From assembly GCF_000739615.1 (NCBI RefSeq), contig NZ_BATP01000040.1, positions 110,433 through 174,432 of the forward strand: 64,000 nucleotides of DNA, given 5' to 3'. The position numbers were made by a program, and so were the translations under genes. Positions 51,901 to 60,300 of the stretch are shown here, piece by piece. The notes beneath the pieces were generated by a model that saw only the letters and a list, made by a program, of their open reading frames with translations, had not been told where the DNA came from and did not search any database. The DNA is from Haloferula sp. BvORR071 (GTDB lineage Bacteria > Verrucomicrobiota > Verrucomicrobiia > Verrucomicrobiales > Akkermansiaceae). The first letter of the stretch is position 1; every line of letters starts with the position of its first letter.

Positions 51901-53808
51901 CGCGCTGGCGTCACCGAGCGTCAGGGTGCCGGCCGAGCCGAAGGCCGATGTCGCGCCTGCGTTGAGCATCGAGTTCACGGTCACGTTCCCCAGGATACTG
52001 CCCGTTCCGGACATCGTCCCGCTGTTCACCGTCAGGTTGCCGGTGAAGGTGTTGGCCGCCGTATAGGAAATCGTGCCAGCCCCGCCTTGCGCCAGGTCGC
52101 CTGATCCCGAAAGTACGCCACTCACCGTAGCGGTGGCTCCCGCATTCGCCTCGAAGGTCGAAGTAGTCGCTGCGTTCAGCGTAAAAGGGGCCGACCAGGT
52201 GCCGCCGCTGCCCGTCGCGCGCAGCAGACCGCCGTTGAGGATCACCTTGTCGTTAACGCTGCCGGAGTTCAAGGTGCCGCCTACTTCCACCACGCCATTG
52301 TTGGAAATGGTCAGCGTGTCGTTGAATGCCGCCGTATCCCCGCTGGCATCCACGGTGATGGAGCCTGCCTTCAGCGTCGCGCTACTGGCACCGCCACCCA
52401 CGATCATGTCGCCCTTGCCATCCCAGCCGACGTTCACCGCTACGGCGGAAGCGTCTAGGCTGCCACCCGAAAGGTTGTAGAGGCTGCCCGGGCTGGAGCC
52501 ATTGGCCCAGTGGCCGATCCGGATCCCATTGCCACCGCTTTCAACGGTCACGTTGCCACCGGTTTGGTTGATGTTGCCCGAGGTGTTGCTGGCATCGCCC
52601 AGGCCGATGTACTTCGTGGTCAGGCTGGCTCCGTTCTCAACCACCATCGTGCCGACCGGAGCGCCGACGGTATTCGAGGGTGTGCTGACCAGTCCGACCG
52701 AGGCCACCTTCACGTTTGCCCCCGAAGCGAGGGTCATGGTACCCGAGTTCACCTGCACCCGGCCGAGCGTCGAGTTGGTGCCTACAACCCCGTTCACGGT
52801 CATCACGTCAGCGGCGCTGGTGCCCTGCCAGATCAGGTTCGATCCGCTGTTCAGGAAGCTCACCGCTTGGCCAAGCGTGAAGGAGCTATCCACCTGGTAG
52901 CGCAAAGTGCCCGCGGTGCTGGCGGTGCCCAAGGTGATGCCGGAAGCATTCGCCACCAGATTCGAAGTCTGCAAGCCGTCGCCGATCTGCAGGGTGCCGG
53001 ACTGGATGTTCAGCGCACCGGTGAAGCCGCTGCCATTGCCGGTCAGCACCGTGGTGCCGCCATCTGTACGCCTGAGCTCGCCGTTGCCGGTCAGCGCGCC
53101 TTGCAGGCGGAAATTCGTGGTGCTGCCGTAGTTGCGGATCACCCCGCCGGCCGCGCCGATCTCGATGTCGCGGGTGATGATCCCGTTGGCGTTGGCATCC
53201 ACGATCCCGCCGCCGTTGAGGATGATCTTGTTCGTCGCATCGCCGAAGTTTGAGGCTGCGTTCACGATCCCCGAGGTGATCGTCACGTTGCCGGTGAAGG
53301 TATTCGTGCCGGTCAGCGCGAAGACGGTGTTCGAGCTGCCGCCCGAGGCGGAAAGGTCGCCGTTCACTGCCAGCGTGAGCCCGCCGGTGCCGACGATATT
53401 GCTCGTCCAGGTCAGGGACCGGCCGGTCGCTGTGCCCAGGACGGAGGTGTTGAAGGTCGAGCCGCCTGTGATGTCCAGGCTGCCACCCGTGAGGTTCACC
53501 AAGCCGAGCTCCTCCAGGAGGATCGATGGAGTCAGGACCGTGCCGGCGATGGTGACCGCCTTGGTGGCGGTTCCGTCCGTGCCTGCGGAGAATACGACGT
53601 TTTCGCCGTTGACCCATGCGGCCGTCGCTGCGGTGCCCGCGGCATTGGTGCTCCAGTTGGTGCCACTGTCCCAGGTGCCGCCGACGTTGCCGGAGCCGGC
53701 GGTATTGCCGTTCGTATCCCAATAGAGGGTGCCGGCATGGGCGTTCAGGATCGAGGCGGTGGCCGTCAGCAAGGCGGCGCGTAGTAAGGAGACGCGGGAA
53801 AAGGGCAT
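48925..53808 (-). CDS. Giant PATR-repeat secreted protein with PEP-CTERM tail
   Basis: A 1627-residue exported protein. Signal peptide MPFSRVSLLRAALLTATAS, then TLYWDTNGNTAGSGNVGG. At least eight PATR repeats are seen (GSFIKEGAGNLTLSSF, GTVNKTGVGTMRVSGTNTF, GGFTKIGTGTLNLGMAA and GGLTKIGGGTMAMTGSS among them), predicting a long beta-helix. In the middle (DNA about 50155-50385) lies a glycine-rich duplicated unit, SAYTSAPTVAFSGGGGSGAT and SGYTSAPTVTLNGGVGTGAT. The C-terminus is a PEP-CTERM signal: VPEPRAALLGALGFLMLLRRRR. Its first 480 residues are clearly paralogous to those of the protein at 57380-62218. Probably a surface or extracellular scaffold sorted by an exosortase. Confidence 0.92.
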   Translation of the reverse strand: MPFSRVSLLRAALLTATASILNAHAGTLYWDTNGNTAGSGNVGGTWDSGTNWSTNAAGTAATAAWVNGENVVFSAGTDGTATKAVTIAGTVLTPSILLEELGLVNLTGGSLDITGGSTFNTSVLGTATGRSLTWTSNIVGTGGLTLAVNGDLSASGGSSNTVFALTGTNTFTGNVTITSGIVNAASNFGDATNKIILNGGGIVDANANGIITRDIEIGAAGGVIRNYGSTTNFRLQGALTGNGELRRTDGGTTVLTGNGSGFTGALNIQSGTLQIGDGLQTSNLVANASGITLGTASTAGTLRYQVDSSFTLGQAVSFLNSGSNLIWQGTSAADVMTVNGVVGTNSTLGRVQVNSGTMTLASGANVKVASVGLVSTPSNTVGAPVGTMVVENGASLTTKYIGLGDASNTSGNINQTGGNVTVESGGNGIRIGHWANGSSPGSLYNLSGGSLDASAVAVNVGWDGKGDMIVGGGASSATLKAGSITVDASGDTAAFNDTLTISNNGVVEVGGTLNSGSVNDKVILNGGLLRATGSGGTWSAPFTLNAATTSTFEANAGATATVSGVLSGSGDLAQGGAGTISYTAANTFTGNLTVNSGTMSGTGSILGNVTVNSMLNAGATSAFGSAGTLTLGDASATTTTATINGLSTFDLNAASVSTGNDLVAVNDNLSFGGASTVGANVYGGALTNGSVYTLFTYTGTLSGTPVLDSAFVASHRQTFALDTSTAGQIKMSVSGSAANLVWAGDGTTNAWNINNSANWTNGGADKFYQTDSVSFTDAGNNGVPINLTGTLNTPSLSVNATNNYTFGGSGSIIGGGAFSKAGSGSLTVLTDATLGAMNISAGAVNFGNGGTTGGLLGSGTVTLASGTTLTMNRSDATSFNRAFAAGSAGSFIKEGAGNLTLSSFQLLPRNVTVNAGTLTVTGGSFGGNRLDGAGVITVNNGGTMVLAAGSAHSLGGSDSAMTESLTLNGGILTVNQEQYLNNLTLNGGTVNGSAEIRSSNATNWQVTGSTASTVSARVNTVGAANWNVANVTGNAAEDLTVSGNIIGTGTVNKTGVGTMRVSGTNTFTSALNISAGSFQAASATALGWGGAIGNAAVNGTTVSGDASLDIYGVSVNEAVTLNGGKLINSNTTTAGTLASGIAGVRVSAVGSAYTSAPTVAFSGGGGSGATATTALSGATVGSVTTTAAGSGYTSAPTVTLNGGVGTGATATAVVSSLILSGTNNEVGGDGTLNVNALITGTGGFTKIGTGTLNLGMAANNFTGNLAVNGGSVNVAVQGNATTTAFGSASSARTVTINNGGTVNFNTNNVMGNGATALASLTSFTVNQGGTLATNNYNVLGAVNINGGTVSVNRTGTPSGYQGFEFKGTVTTGGTSQSTIAGTNGYGHHLAGNITFDVADATSGTDLLVSAGLRNASADVGGTGGLTKIGGGTMAMTGSSNYTGATLVSAGTLLVNGALGATAVTVGTNGTLGGGSATAGTIAGNVTVDGTLAPGSSAGTLALGGNLTFSSSAVVNMELNATDPLSLGLGVNDLVTVGGVLTLDGTLNVSGATAANFMGLDSGTWTIFTYSGSLVDNGMSLGSMPGLDNGRSWELSSGGGKVNVSIVPEPRAALLGALGFLMLLRRRR

Positions 53809-53885
53809 GGGGAGTGCGGTCGAGATCGCTGACTAACATGAGCATAAACCGCACCTTTGAAATAATATTGTGATTAAATGTGATT

Positions 53886-53904
53886 AATTGATCTTTTGAG
53901 ACGC
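53886..53904 (-). promoter_or_regulatory. Upstream motif shared by two giant PATR genes, copy 1
   Basis: On the plus strand AATTGATCTTTTGAGACGC; matches 15 of 19 bases of 62301-62319. It is 78 bp upstream of the start at 53808. Between it and the gene is an AT-rich run with two TTAATCACA units (plus strand TGTGATTAA twice) that could hold the promoter or a binding site. Confidence 0.4.
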
Positions 53905-53994
53905 TTCTCGGTGTCGCGCAATGATGCTAATAAATGAAAAGTATGCGTAAAAATGCCTTTTATGATCACCCGATCACGTTCGCTTCCCCAAACG

Positions 53995-54026
53995 AAAAAG
54001 CCGCCCGGGGATTCCCGGGCGGCTTT
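53995..54026 (-). terminator. Terminator after the second giant PATR gene
   Basis: Perfect stem AAAGCCGCCCGGG (53997-54009), loop GATT, CCCGGGCGGCTTT (54014-54026). In the minus direction it runs into TTTTTCG, so it ends the gene with stop at 54048. The reverse direction is also T-poor but stem-rich. Confidence 0.85.
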
Positions 54027-54047
54027 GCGAATTAATGGAACCTAGGC

Positions 54048-57000
54048 TCAGGGGATATCCACCCGCAGGCGGGTGAAGAGACTGCCTCCGCTCGACAAGG
54101 CGCGCGGAATGCGCACCACCACGCGGTCGATGCCGGCGCCGTAGAAGTCGAAGGTTTCGTCGATCGTCACCGGGTTCTCCACCGGTACGCCCGGCTCGGC
54201 GGTAGTCCAACCGTTAAGCGAGGAACTATACTGCACATAGGGATTGTTACCGGCCGAGGCATCGGTGCGCCGGAAGGTGAACTCCACGTACGCAGGATTG
54301 CTGTTGTCCAAGGTCGGCAGCAGCGAGGTGGAATCGGAACTCGGCCCGCTGGGATCACCGCCGATGACGAATTCGATCCCGTTCGGGATGCCGTCGCCGT
54401 CAGAATCCGCAATGCCAGAGGCACCCGCGATTCCTTGGTTGGCGGCCCAGACCTGATAGTCGTTGGCGCCGACCGTCACGTTGAGCATGCCCGTGCCGCT
54501 GAAGCGGTTGTCATCCTTGTTGGTCGCGGCCGAGGCGGTGGAACCGTAGGTGCCGGCAGCCACCGGGACGCCGTTGATCAGCAGTTGCGCCACCGAGTCG
54601 GACAGGCCGTGCGGCAAGTCCAGCTTGGTGCCCGCGGTATTGGCGATCGAGACGGTGCTGCTATCGGCCAAGGTCGCGCCGCTGATCGTCAGGATACCAG
54701 CGCTGACCGTCGTGTTCCCGGTATACTGGGCATTCGCAATCACAGCGGTTTGCCCACCGGTCTTGGTCAGGGAGAAGGCCCCCGTCACGTTGCCGTTCAG
54801 CGCCATGGCGGCATTGCCTGCTTCCACCGTTGCGTCGCCCTCGAGGGTGACATTGCCGGTCCAGGTGCCTTGGCCGCCACCTTCGTTGTAGAGCTTGGCT
54901 CCAGCTTCCAGGACGACCGGTGTGGCGATGGTGCGGACACCGTAGGTGCCGGCCATTGCGCCATTCTTCACGCGCAGGTTGCCCGTGGCACCGCCCCAGG
55001 CTGCGTCGGTGTTCTCACCCCAAGACTTGCCACCGGCGATGACGATGTTGATCGGCGAGCCGCTGGCGTTCGAGCGGAAGCCAACCGCTGCGCTGCCGAC
55101 TTTGGTGAGGGTGTGGCCGTTGCCGGTGATCGTGCCGGTGCCCGCCCCGTTGCCGAGGTCGAAGCGCCCGCCGTTGCCGCCGATCGAAGCGTCTGCGCTC
55201 AGGGTCACGCTGCGGAGTCCGGCGTTTTCCTGGATGTTGTTGGCAGCGCTGGTCGTGATCGCGCCCAAGCTGTCCGGGCCGTTGCCGGCGATGGTCCAGT
55301 CGTAGTTACGACCGGCTCCTCCGGGAGTGTTGCCATTGATGTCGACCTGCGCGCCGCTGGCGATCGTGACACCCGAGTTGTTGCCGAGGGCTTCGGCATT
55401 GCCGCCATACTTCAGGCGGCCGGCATTCACTACCACGGGGCCGGTGAAGCTGCTCAGCGAGCCGCCCAGGGTGAGGGTGCCGGTGCCGTTCTTGGTCAGG
55501 CCCGTGCTGCCACCGATGCCTGCACCTGCGCCCGTCACCGTGTAGTCGGAGGTGTGGTTGAAGCTGAGGCTGCCCGGATTGACGAGGCCGACGATGGCCA
55601 GGGTCTTCACCGTCGCGGCTTCCGTGAAGCTCACACTGTCGCCGTTGAAGAAGCTGGTCGCGGCGCCGTTGTCGAAGTTCAGGTCGGCGTTTTGGGTCCA
55701 GTTGGCATTCGCGCTGCCGGTCCAGGTCAGGGCCGCAGGCGTGAAGCTTACCAGCACTTGCGAGTTCGCCGCGTCATTGCTGGCCGTGCCGCCGCGGACG
55801 CCGCTGACGGTCAGGTTCGTGACCGGACCGGTGAGGCTGCCGTAGGTGAAGGCCGTGAAGGGCGAGGCCGATGCTTCGGTCACCGCCAGGTTGGTGGCGC
55901 CTCCGGAGAGGTCCACTGCACCGCTCACCACCATGGCCGCCGGGGTGTTGCCGTTGATCACCAGGCTGGAGGCCGTGGCCGCACCCGTGGTCAGGTTTCC
56001 GGCGATGGTGCCTTCACCACCGAGGCTGGCACCGCCAGCAACCGTGACTGAAGAGCCGAGGCTATTGTTCACGTTCAGCCGTCCGAAGGAAACGGTCACA
56101 GGGCCGGTCATGCCCATGCCGCCGCCATTCAGGTTGAGCGTGCCCGTGAAACCGGTGACGCCGATTTCAAGCGCGTTGCTGCCGGAAAGGGCTCCGCTGA
56201 TCGCGCCGCTGACGTTGTTGTTCACCGCCATCCGCGAGTCACCGGTCAGGGTCACCGAGCCGGTGACAGTGGCTGCGGATTCGAAGCGGATCGCGCCGAT
56301 CTTCACCGCGCCTTCCGTCCAGCCCAAGCCTTCGATCTGGAAGGATTGGCCGAAGTTTCCCGCAGCGGCCAAGCAGGCCTGCGAGTTGGCGCCCAGCACC
56401 TTTACCAAGCCGGTGGTAGCACCGTAAGCGCCGGTGTTCGTCGCACGCAGGCGGCCGTTGTTGATGTAGGTGCCGCCGGTGTAGGTGTTGGCATTGGCCA
56501 GGCCCAGAGCGTCAGGGCCGGTCTTCACCAGAGTCAGCGGCGTGGTGCCGTTGAAGTCTTTGATCGTGACCCCGTTGATCTGATAATCGCCGGAGCCGCC
56601 GTTTGCTACTACGGTCAACTGGCCCGCGGCCGAGGTGATCGAGCCGCCGCCCTTCACCCAGTGGCTGTTGTTGTGGAACAGCAGGCCGCCCTTGGTGACG
56701 TCGAGCGTGAAGCCGGTGTTGATCGCGAAGTCGCGGGCGGTCTCCACAAGGCCGATGGATTGGTTCGCGGCCAGCGTGGTGCCCGCCGCATTGTCGTAGT
56801 AGGTCGAGGCCGCCGTTGCGGTGCCCAGCAGGGCCGTGCCCAAGATCTTTTCCGCATTCGGAATTTCGACGACATTCGCGCCGTCATATTTCAGGAAGCT
56901 CCAGCGGGTGTGGGCCCAGCCGGGCAGAGAGCCGGTGGTCGGGGTTGCGCTATTGATGGTGCCGAGCGCGATGGCGGCATTGGTGTTCGCGGAGTCGAAC

Positions 57001-57143
57001 CACACGGTATCACCGGTGGCGACATTGATATTCGCTACGCCTGCATCCACCACTTGTTCGGCGGCGTGGGCCGCCGTGGCGAGCACGGTAAGCAGGGCAG
57101 CTTGGGTCAGGGAGGACCTGACAATCGGGTTCAACGATTTCAT
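54048..57143 (-). CDS. PATR-repeat secreted protein with DSDGDGIPNGIEF C-terminal module
   Basis: A 1031-residue exported protein with a signal peptide (RSSLTQAALLTVLATAAHAAEQ). PATR repeats include GLTKNGTGTLTLGGSL and FSLTKTGGQTAVIANAQYTG. The last 110 residues hold ADSDGDGIPNGIEFVIGGDP (thrombospondin-3-like calcium motif), a strand domain with YVQYSSSLNGWTT, and the end GIDRVVVRIPRAL and FTRLRVDIP. The same C-terminal module ends the neighbour at 57380-62218, but the N-terminal part is different. No PEP-CTERM tail and no outer-membrane barrel are present. The gene upstream ends 236 bases before the start at 57143. Confidence 0.9.
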   Translation of the reverse strand: MKSLNPIVRSSLTQAALLTVLATAAHAAEQVVDAGVANINVATGDTVWFDSANTNAAIALGTINSATPTTGSLPGWAHTRWSFLKYDGANVVEIPNAEKILGTALLGTATAASTYYDNAAGTTLAANQSIGLVETARDFAINTGFTLDVTKGGLLFHNNSHWVKGGGSITSAAGQLTVVANGGSGDYQINGVTIKDFNGTTPLTLVKTGPDALGLANANTYTGGTYINNGRLRATNTGAYGATTGLVKVLGANSQACLAAAGNFGQSFQIEGLGWTEGAVKIGAIRFESAATVTGSVTLTGDSRMAVNNNVSGAISGALSGSNALEIGVTGFTGTLNLNGGGMGMTGPVTVSFGRLNVNNSLGSSVTVAGGASLGGEGTIAGNLTTGAATASSLVINGNTPAAMVVSGAVDLSGGATNLAVTEASASPFTAFTYGSLTGPVTNLTVSGVRGGTASNDAANSQVLVSFTPAALTWTGSANANWTQNADLNFDNGAATSFFNGDSVSFTEAATVKTLAIVGLVNPGSLSFNHTSDYTVTGAGAGIGGSTGLTKNGTGTLTLGGSLSSFTGPVVVNAGRLKYGGNAEALGNNSGVTIASGAQVDINGNTPGGAGRNYDWTIAGNGPDSLGAITTSAANNIQENAGLRSVTLSADASIGGNGGRFDLGNGAGTGTITGNGHTLTKVGSAAVGFRSNASGSPINIVIAGGKSWGENTDAAWGGATGNLRVKNGAMAGTYGVRTIATPVVLEAGAKLYNEGGGQGTWTGNVTLEGDATVEAGNAAMALNGNVTGAFSLTKTGGQTAVIANAQYTGNTTVSAGILTISGATLADSSTVSIANTAGTKLDLPHGLSDSVAQLLINGVPVAAGTYGSTASAATNKDDNRFSGTGMLNVTVGANDYQVWAANQGIAGASGIADSDGDGIPNGIEFVIGGDPSGPSSDSTSLLPTLDNSNPAYVEFTFRRTDASAGNNPYVQYSSSLNGWTTAEPGVPVENPVTIDETFDFYGAGIDRVVVRIPRALSSGGSLFTRLRVDIP

Positions 57144-57321
57144 GGGTTGGTCTTGGGTCGCGCCGGGGTCGGGGGCGCGGGGGATGGGTTCTTGCCGGTA
57201 GTTGAGATGGAGTCAAACTACCGTTCGGGTAGAAGTTGCTACGAAAAGGGGAGAAAAAGAGCCAAGTGGCTGGGCCGGAGCGACTGCCGCCATATGTCGG
57301 GAACAAAGCTGGCCGTTACGG

Positions 57322-57356
57322 AAAAAAAAGCCGTCCGGGGAAATCCCCGGACGGCT
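57322..57356 (-). terminator. Terminator after the third giant PATR gene
   Basis: Stem AGCCGTCCGGGG (57329-57340), loop AAAT, CCCCGGACGGCT (57345-57356), and on the minus strand an eight-T run follows. It is 24 bases past the stop at 57380. Confidence 0.85.
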
Positions 57357-57379
57357 CTGAGCCCAATAACCCAACAAGA

Positions 57380-60300
57380 TCAGGGAACGTCCGCGGTCAG
57401 GCGGCCGAAGAGCTTGGTGCCCGGAGCAGCCAAGGCGCGCGGGATCTTCACCGTCACCCGGTCGATGCCGGTGGCGAAGGCGTCGTTCTCCTCGGTGATG
57501 ACCACCGGCGTGCCACTCGGCTGTCCGTTCACGGCGTTCGTCCAGCCTCCCTGCGCCAGCGCGGTGCTGTATTGCACGCGCGGGTTGTAGGTGACGGAGG
57601 CGTCAGCACGGCGGTAGACGATGGTCAGGTAGTTGGCGTCCGTGGTGACCGTCGGCAGCAGCGCGCTCGAAGCCGAGCCCGGGCCGGAAGGATCGCCGCC
57701 GATGACGAACTCGATGCCGTTCGGGATGCGATCGCCATCGGAGTCCACATTGCCACCCGCACCGGTGATGCCGTTGGCGGTAGCCCAGTTGCCATACGGA
57801 GTGCCGCCGCTACCGGCGGTGGTGACCACCAGCGAACCGGAGCCGCTGAAGCTGGCTGGATTGGTGGTGGCGTTGTAAGTGCCGGGAGCCATGCCCACGC
57901 CGTTGATGAACAGCGAGTGCACGGTGTCGTTGGCACCGTGGGTCAGGTTCAGGATTGCACCCGCGGCAATCGAGACATCCGACGCGTCCGCCAGCGAGGC
58001 GGTGCCCAGCGTGAGGCGCCCGCCGTTGACGGTGGTGTTGCCGGTGTAGGTGTTTGTGGCCGCCAGCACCAGGGTGCCGGTGCCGCTCTTCACCAGGCTG
58101 CCCGCGCCGCTGATCACGCCGGTGAGCGTGACATCGCCGCCGGTGCCATTGCCATCGCTGCCTGCGACGCCCGGCTGGCCGACCATCGTCGAGGTGTCGA
58201 AGGTGCCCGTGCCGGTGAGGGCGACCGTATTGCTGAAGCTGAAGCTATTCACGCTCACCAGGCGGGTGCCCAATGCGCCGTCGGTAAGCGCGACGTAGTC
58301 GGCCACGTCGGTGCTGCTGGCACCCTTGCGGATACCGATGCCGATGCCGGCAGTGCCCCACGCGCCGTTGCCACCTGCGGCTCCGGCTCCTTGGTAGGCG
58401 CGGACGTCGATGCTATACCAGCCGTCGTCCGGAGCATTGAAGGTGCCGGTGGTGGTGGTGTTGTAGACCGCGTCGTTGAACAACTGGGTGCCGTTGACCA
58501 CGATCGAGGCCCCGTCGTCGAAGTTTTCGCCGAAGGACCACTGGCCTGCGGTCAGGTAGATGAACCCGTTGTAGATGTGCGTGGTCGCGCCCGGTACCAC
58601 GTCACCAGTGACCGCGTGAAGCGTGGCCAGGTTGTTGGTGGTGGTGTCGGAGCTCAGGGTGCCTGCGGTCAACACGCTGTTGGCAAGCGCGGTGAAGTAG
58701 GTGCCGGAGTTGTCGAAGCGCAGCGAGCCACCGTTGATGGTGACCGGTGCGGTGGCCAGCGCCAGGTTGTGGCCCACGGTGGTCGTGCCGCCCGCGAGGG
58801 TGATCCCGGCGGTCAGGCCGGTGCTATTGCGGCGCAGCGTGACATCGGCGCTGCTGCCAGCCACCCGGATCGTGCCGCTGGTGCCTTGCAGTGCGCGGGT
58901 CGGCATCGCCGAGCCTGCCTGCAGGTTGCGGCCGAAGGCTGCCGTGCCGGTCAATTCCAGGATACCGCCGCTGACGGTGAAGGAACCCGGCGACTGGATC
59001 GAACCGGAAAAGGTCTCCGTGCCGGTGCCCGTCTTGGTGATGTTCAGGTGGTCCGAACCCTGCGGGCGCAGCGTGCCGGCGAAGGTGCCGCTGGCGTTGC
59101 CGCTACCCACGGTCAGGGTCGGCTTGCCGGCGATCGGCTGCATGAAGCCGGTGCCGGTCAGCGCACCCATGGTTTCCGAGGTGTAAACCTGGAAGATCGC
59201 ATCGGGTCCCACATCCACGCTCGAAGCATCCGGGATCGGATTGCCGCCGAAGGTCTGGAAGATCGTGCCAGCGTCGCGGATCGCGACGTTGCCGGTGAAG
59301 GTATTGCTGCCGGACATCGTCACGCGCTTGCCGCCGTCGATGGTCAGGTTGCCGGTTCCGGAGATCACCCCGCCGAAGTGGAGGCGGTCGGTGGTGCCGG
59401 AGCGCAGGGTCACGTCGCGCTGCAGCGCGACCGGACCGGTGAACTCGGTGTAGTTCACACCGGTGCCAGCGAAGCCGATGATGGCCTGGCCGGTAGCCAG
59501 CGAGCTGACCGTGATCGGATTCGCCATGCCGCGGCCATTGCCAAGCAGCAGCGAGACACTCGATGCCCCGGTGGCGGCATCACCCAGAGTGACGCTGCCG
59601 GTGCCAAGGCCACCGTTGGTGCCAGTGACGGCGATCGCGCCTTCACTGATGATGGTTCCGCCGCTGAAGGTGTTCGGGGCGTTGATCGTCAGCGTCGAGC
59701 TGCCGGTCTTGTAAAGCGAGCCGATCCCGGAGATGAAGTTGCCAGCGCCACCGGTGATGGTGAAGGCATTGGTATCCGCATCCACCGTGATCTTGCCCGG
59801 AGCCAGTTCGCCGGTGATCGCCACCGCGGTGACCGCCGCGGTATCATCGAAGCGGGTGTTGTCACCCCAGAAGAAATTGTTGGCCGCAGCACCTGCGTCA
59901 TTGAAGCCGCCGGTGGTGTTGAGGTCCCACAGTCCGCCACCCGTGCCGGTCCAGACGAGATCCTTGTTGTTGATCGTGAGGCTGATGACGCCCGGGCTGA
60001 AGTTGACCGAGGCGGAGCGGTAGTTCGCTTGTCCCGGCAGGGCCAGATTGCTAAGGTTGCCGGTCAAGCTGCCGCCATAAGTCAGGATGTTGGTGGTGCC
60101 GCTGAAGGGCACACTTAGGGCGATGTTGTTGATGCCGTTCAGGCTGAGCCCGCCGCCCGCGTGGAAGGCACCGGGAGTGGTCGGATCCACCGCCAGGTTC
60201 GCACCGCCGCTCACGCCGAGCGACAGCGTGCCGGTGGTCGAGCCTTCACCACCGAAGGTGACGCCGTCGTTGACGTCGACCTTGATTGCGTTGGTGCCGT

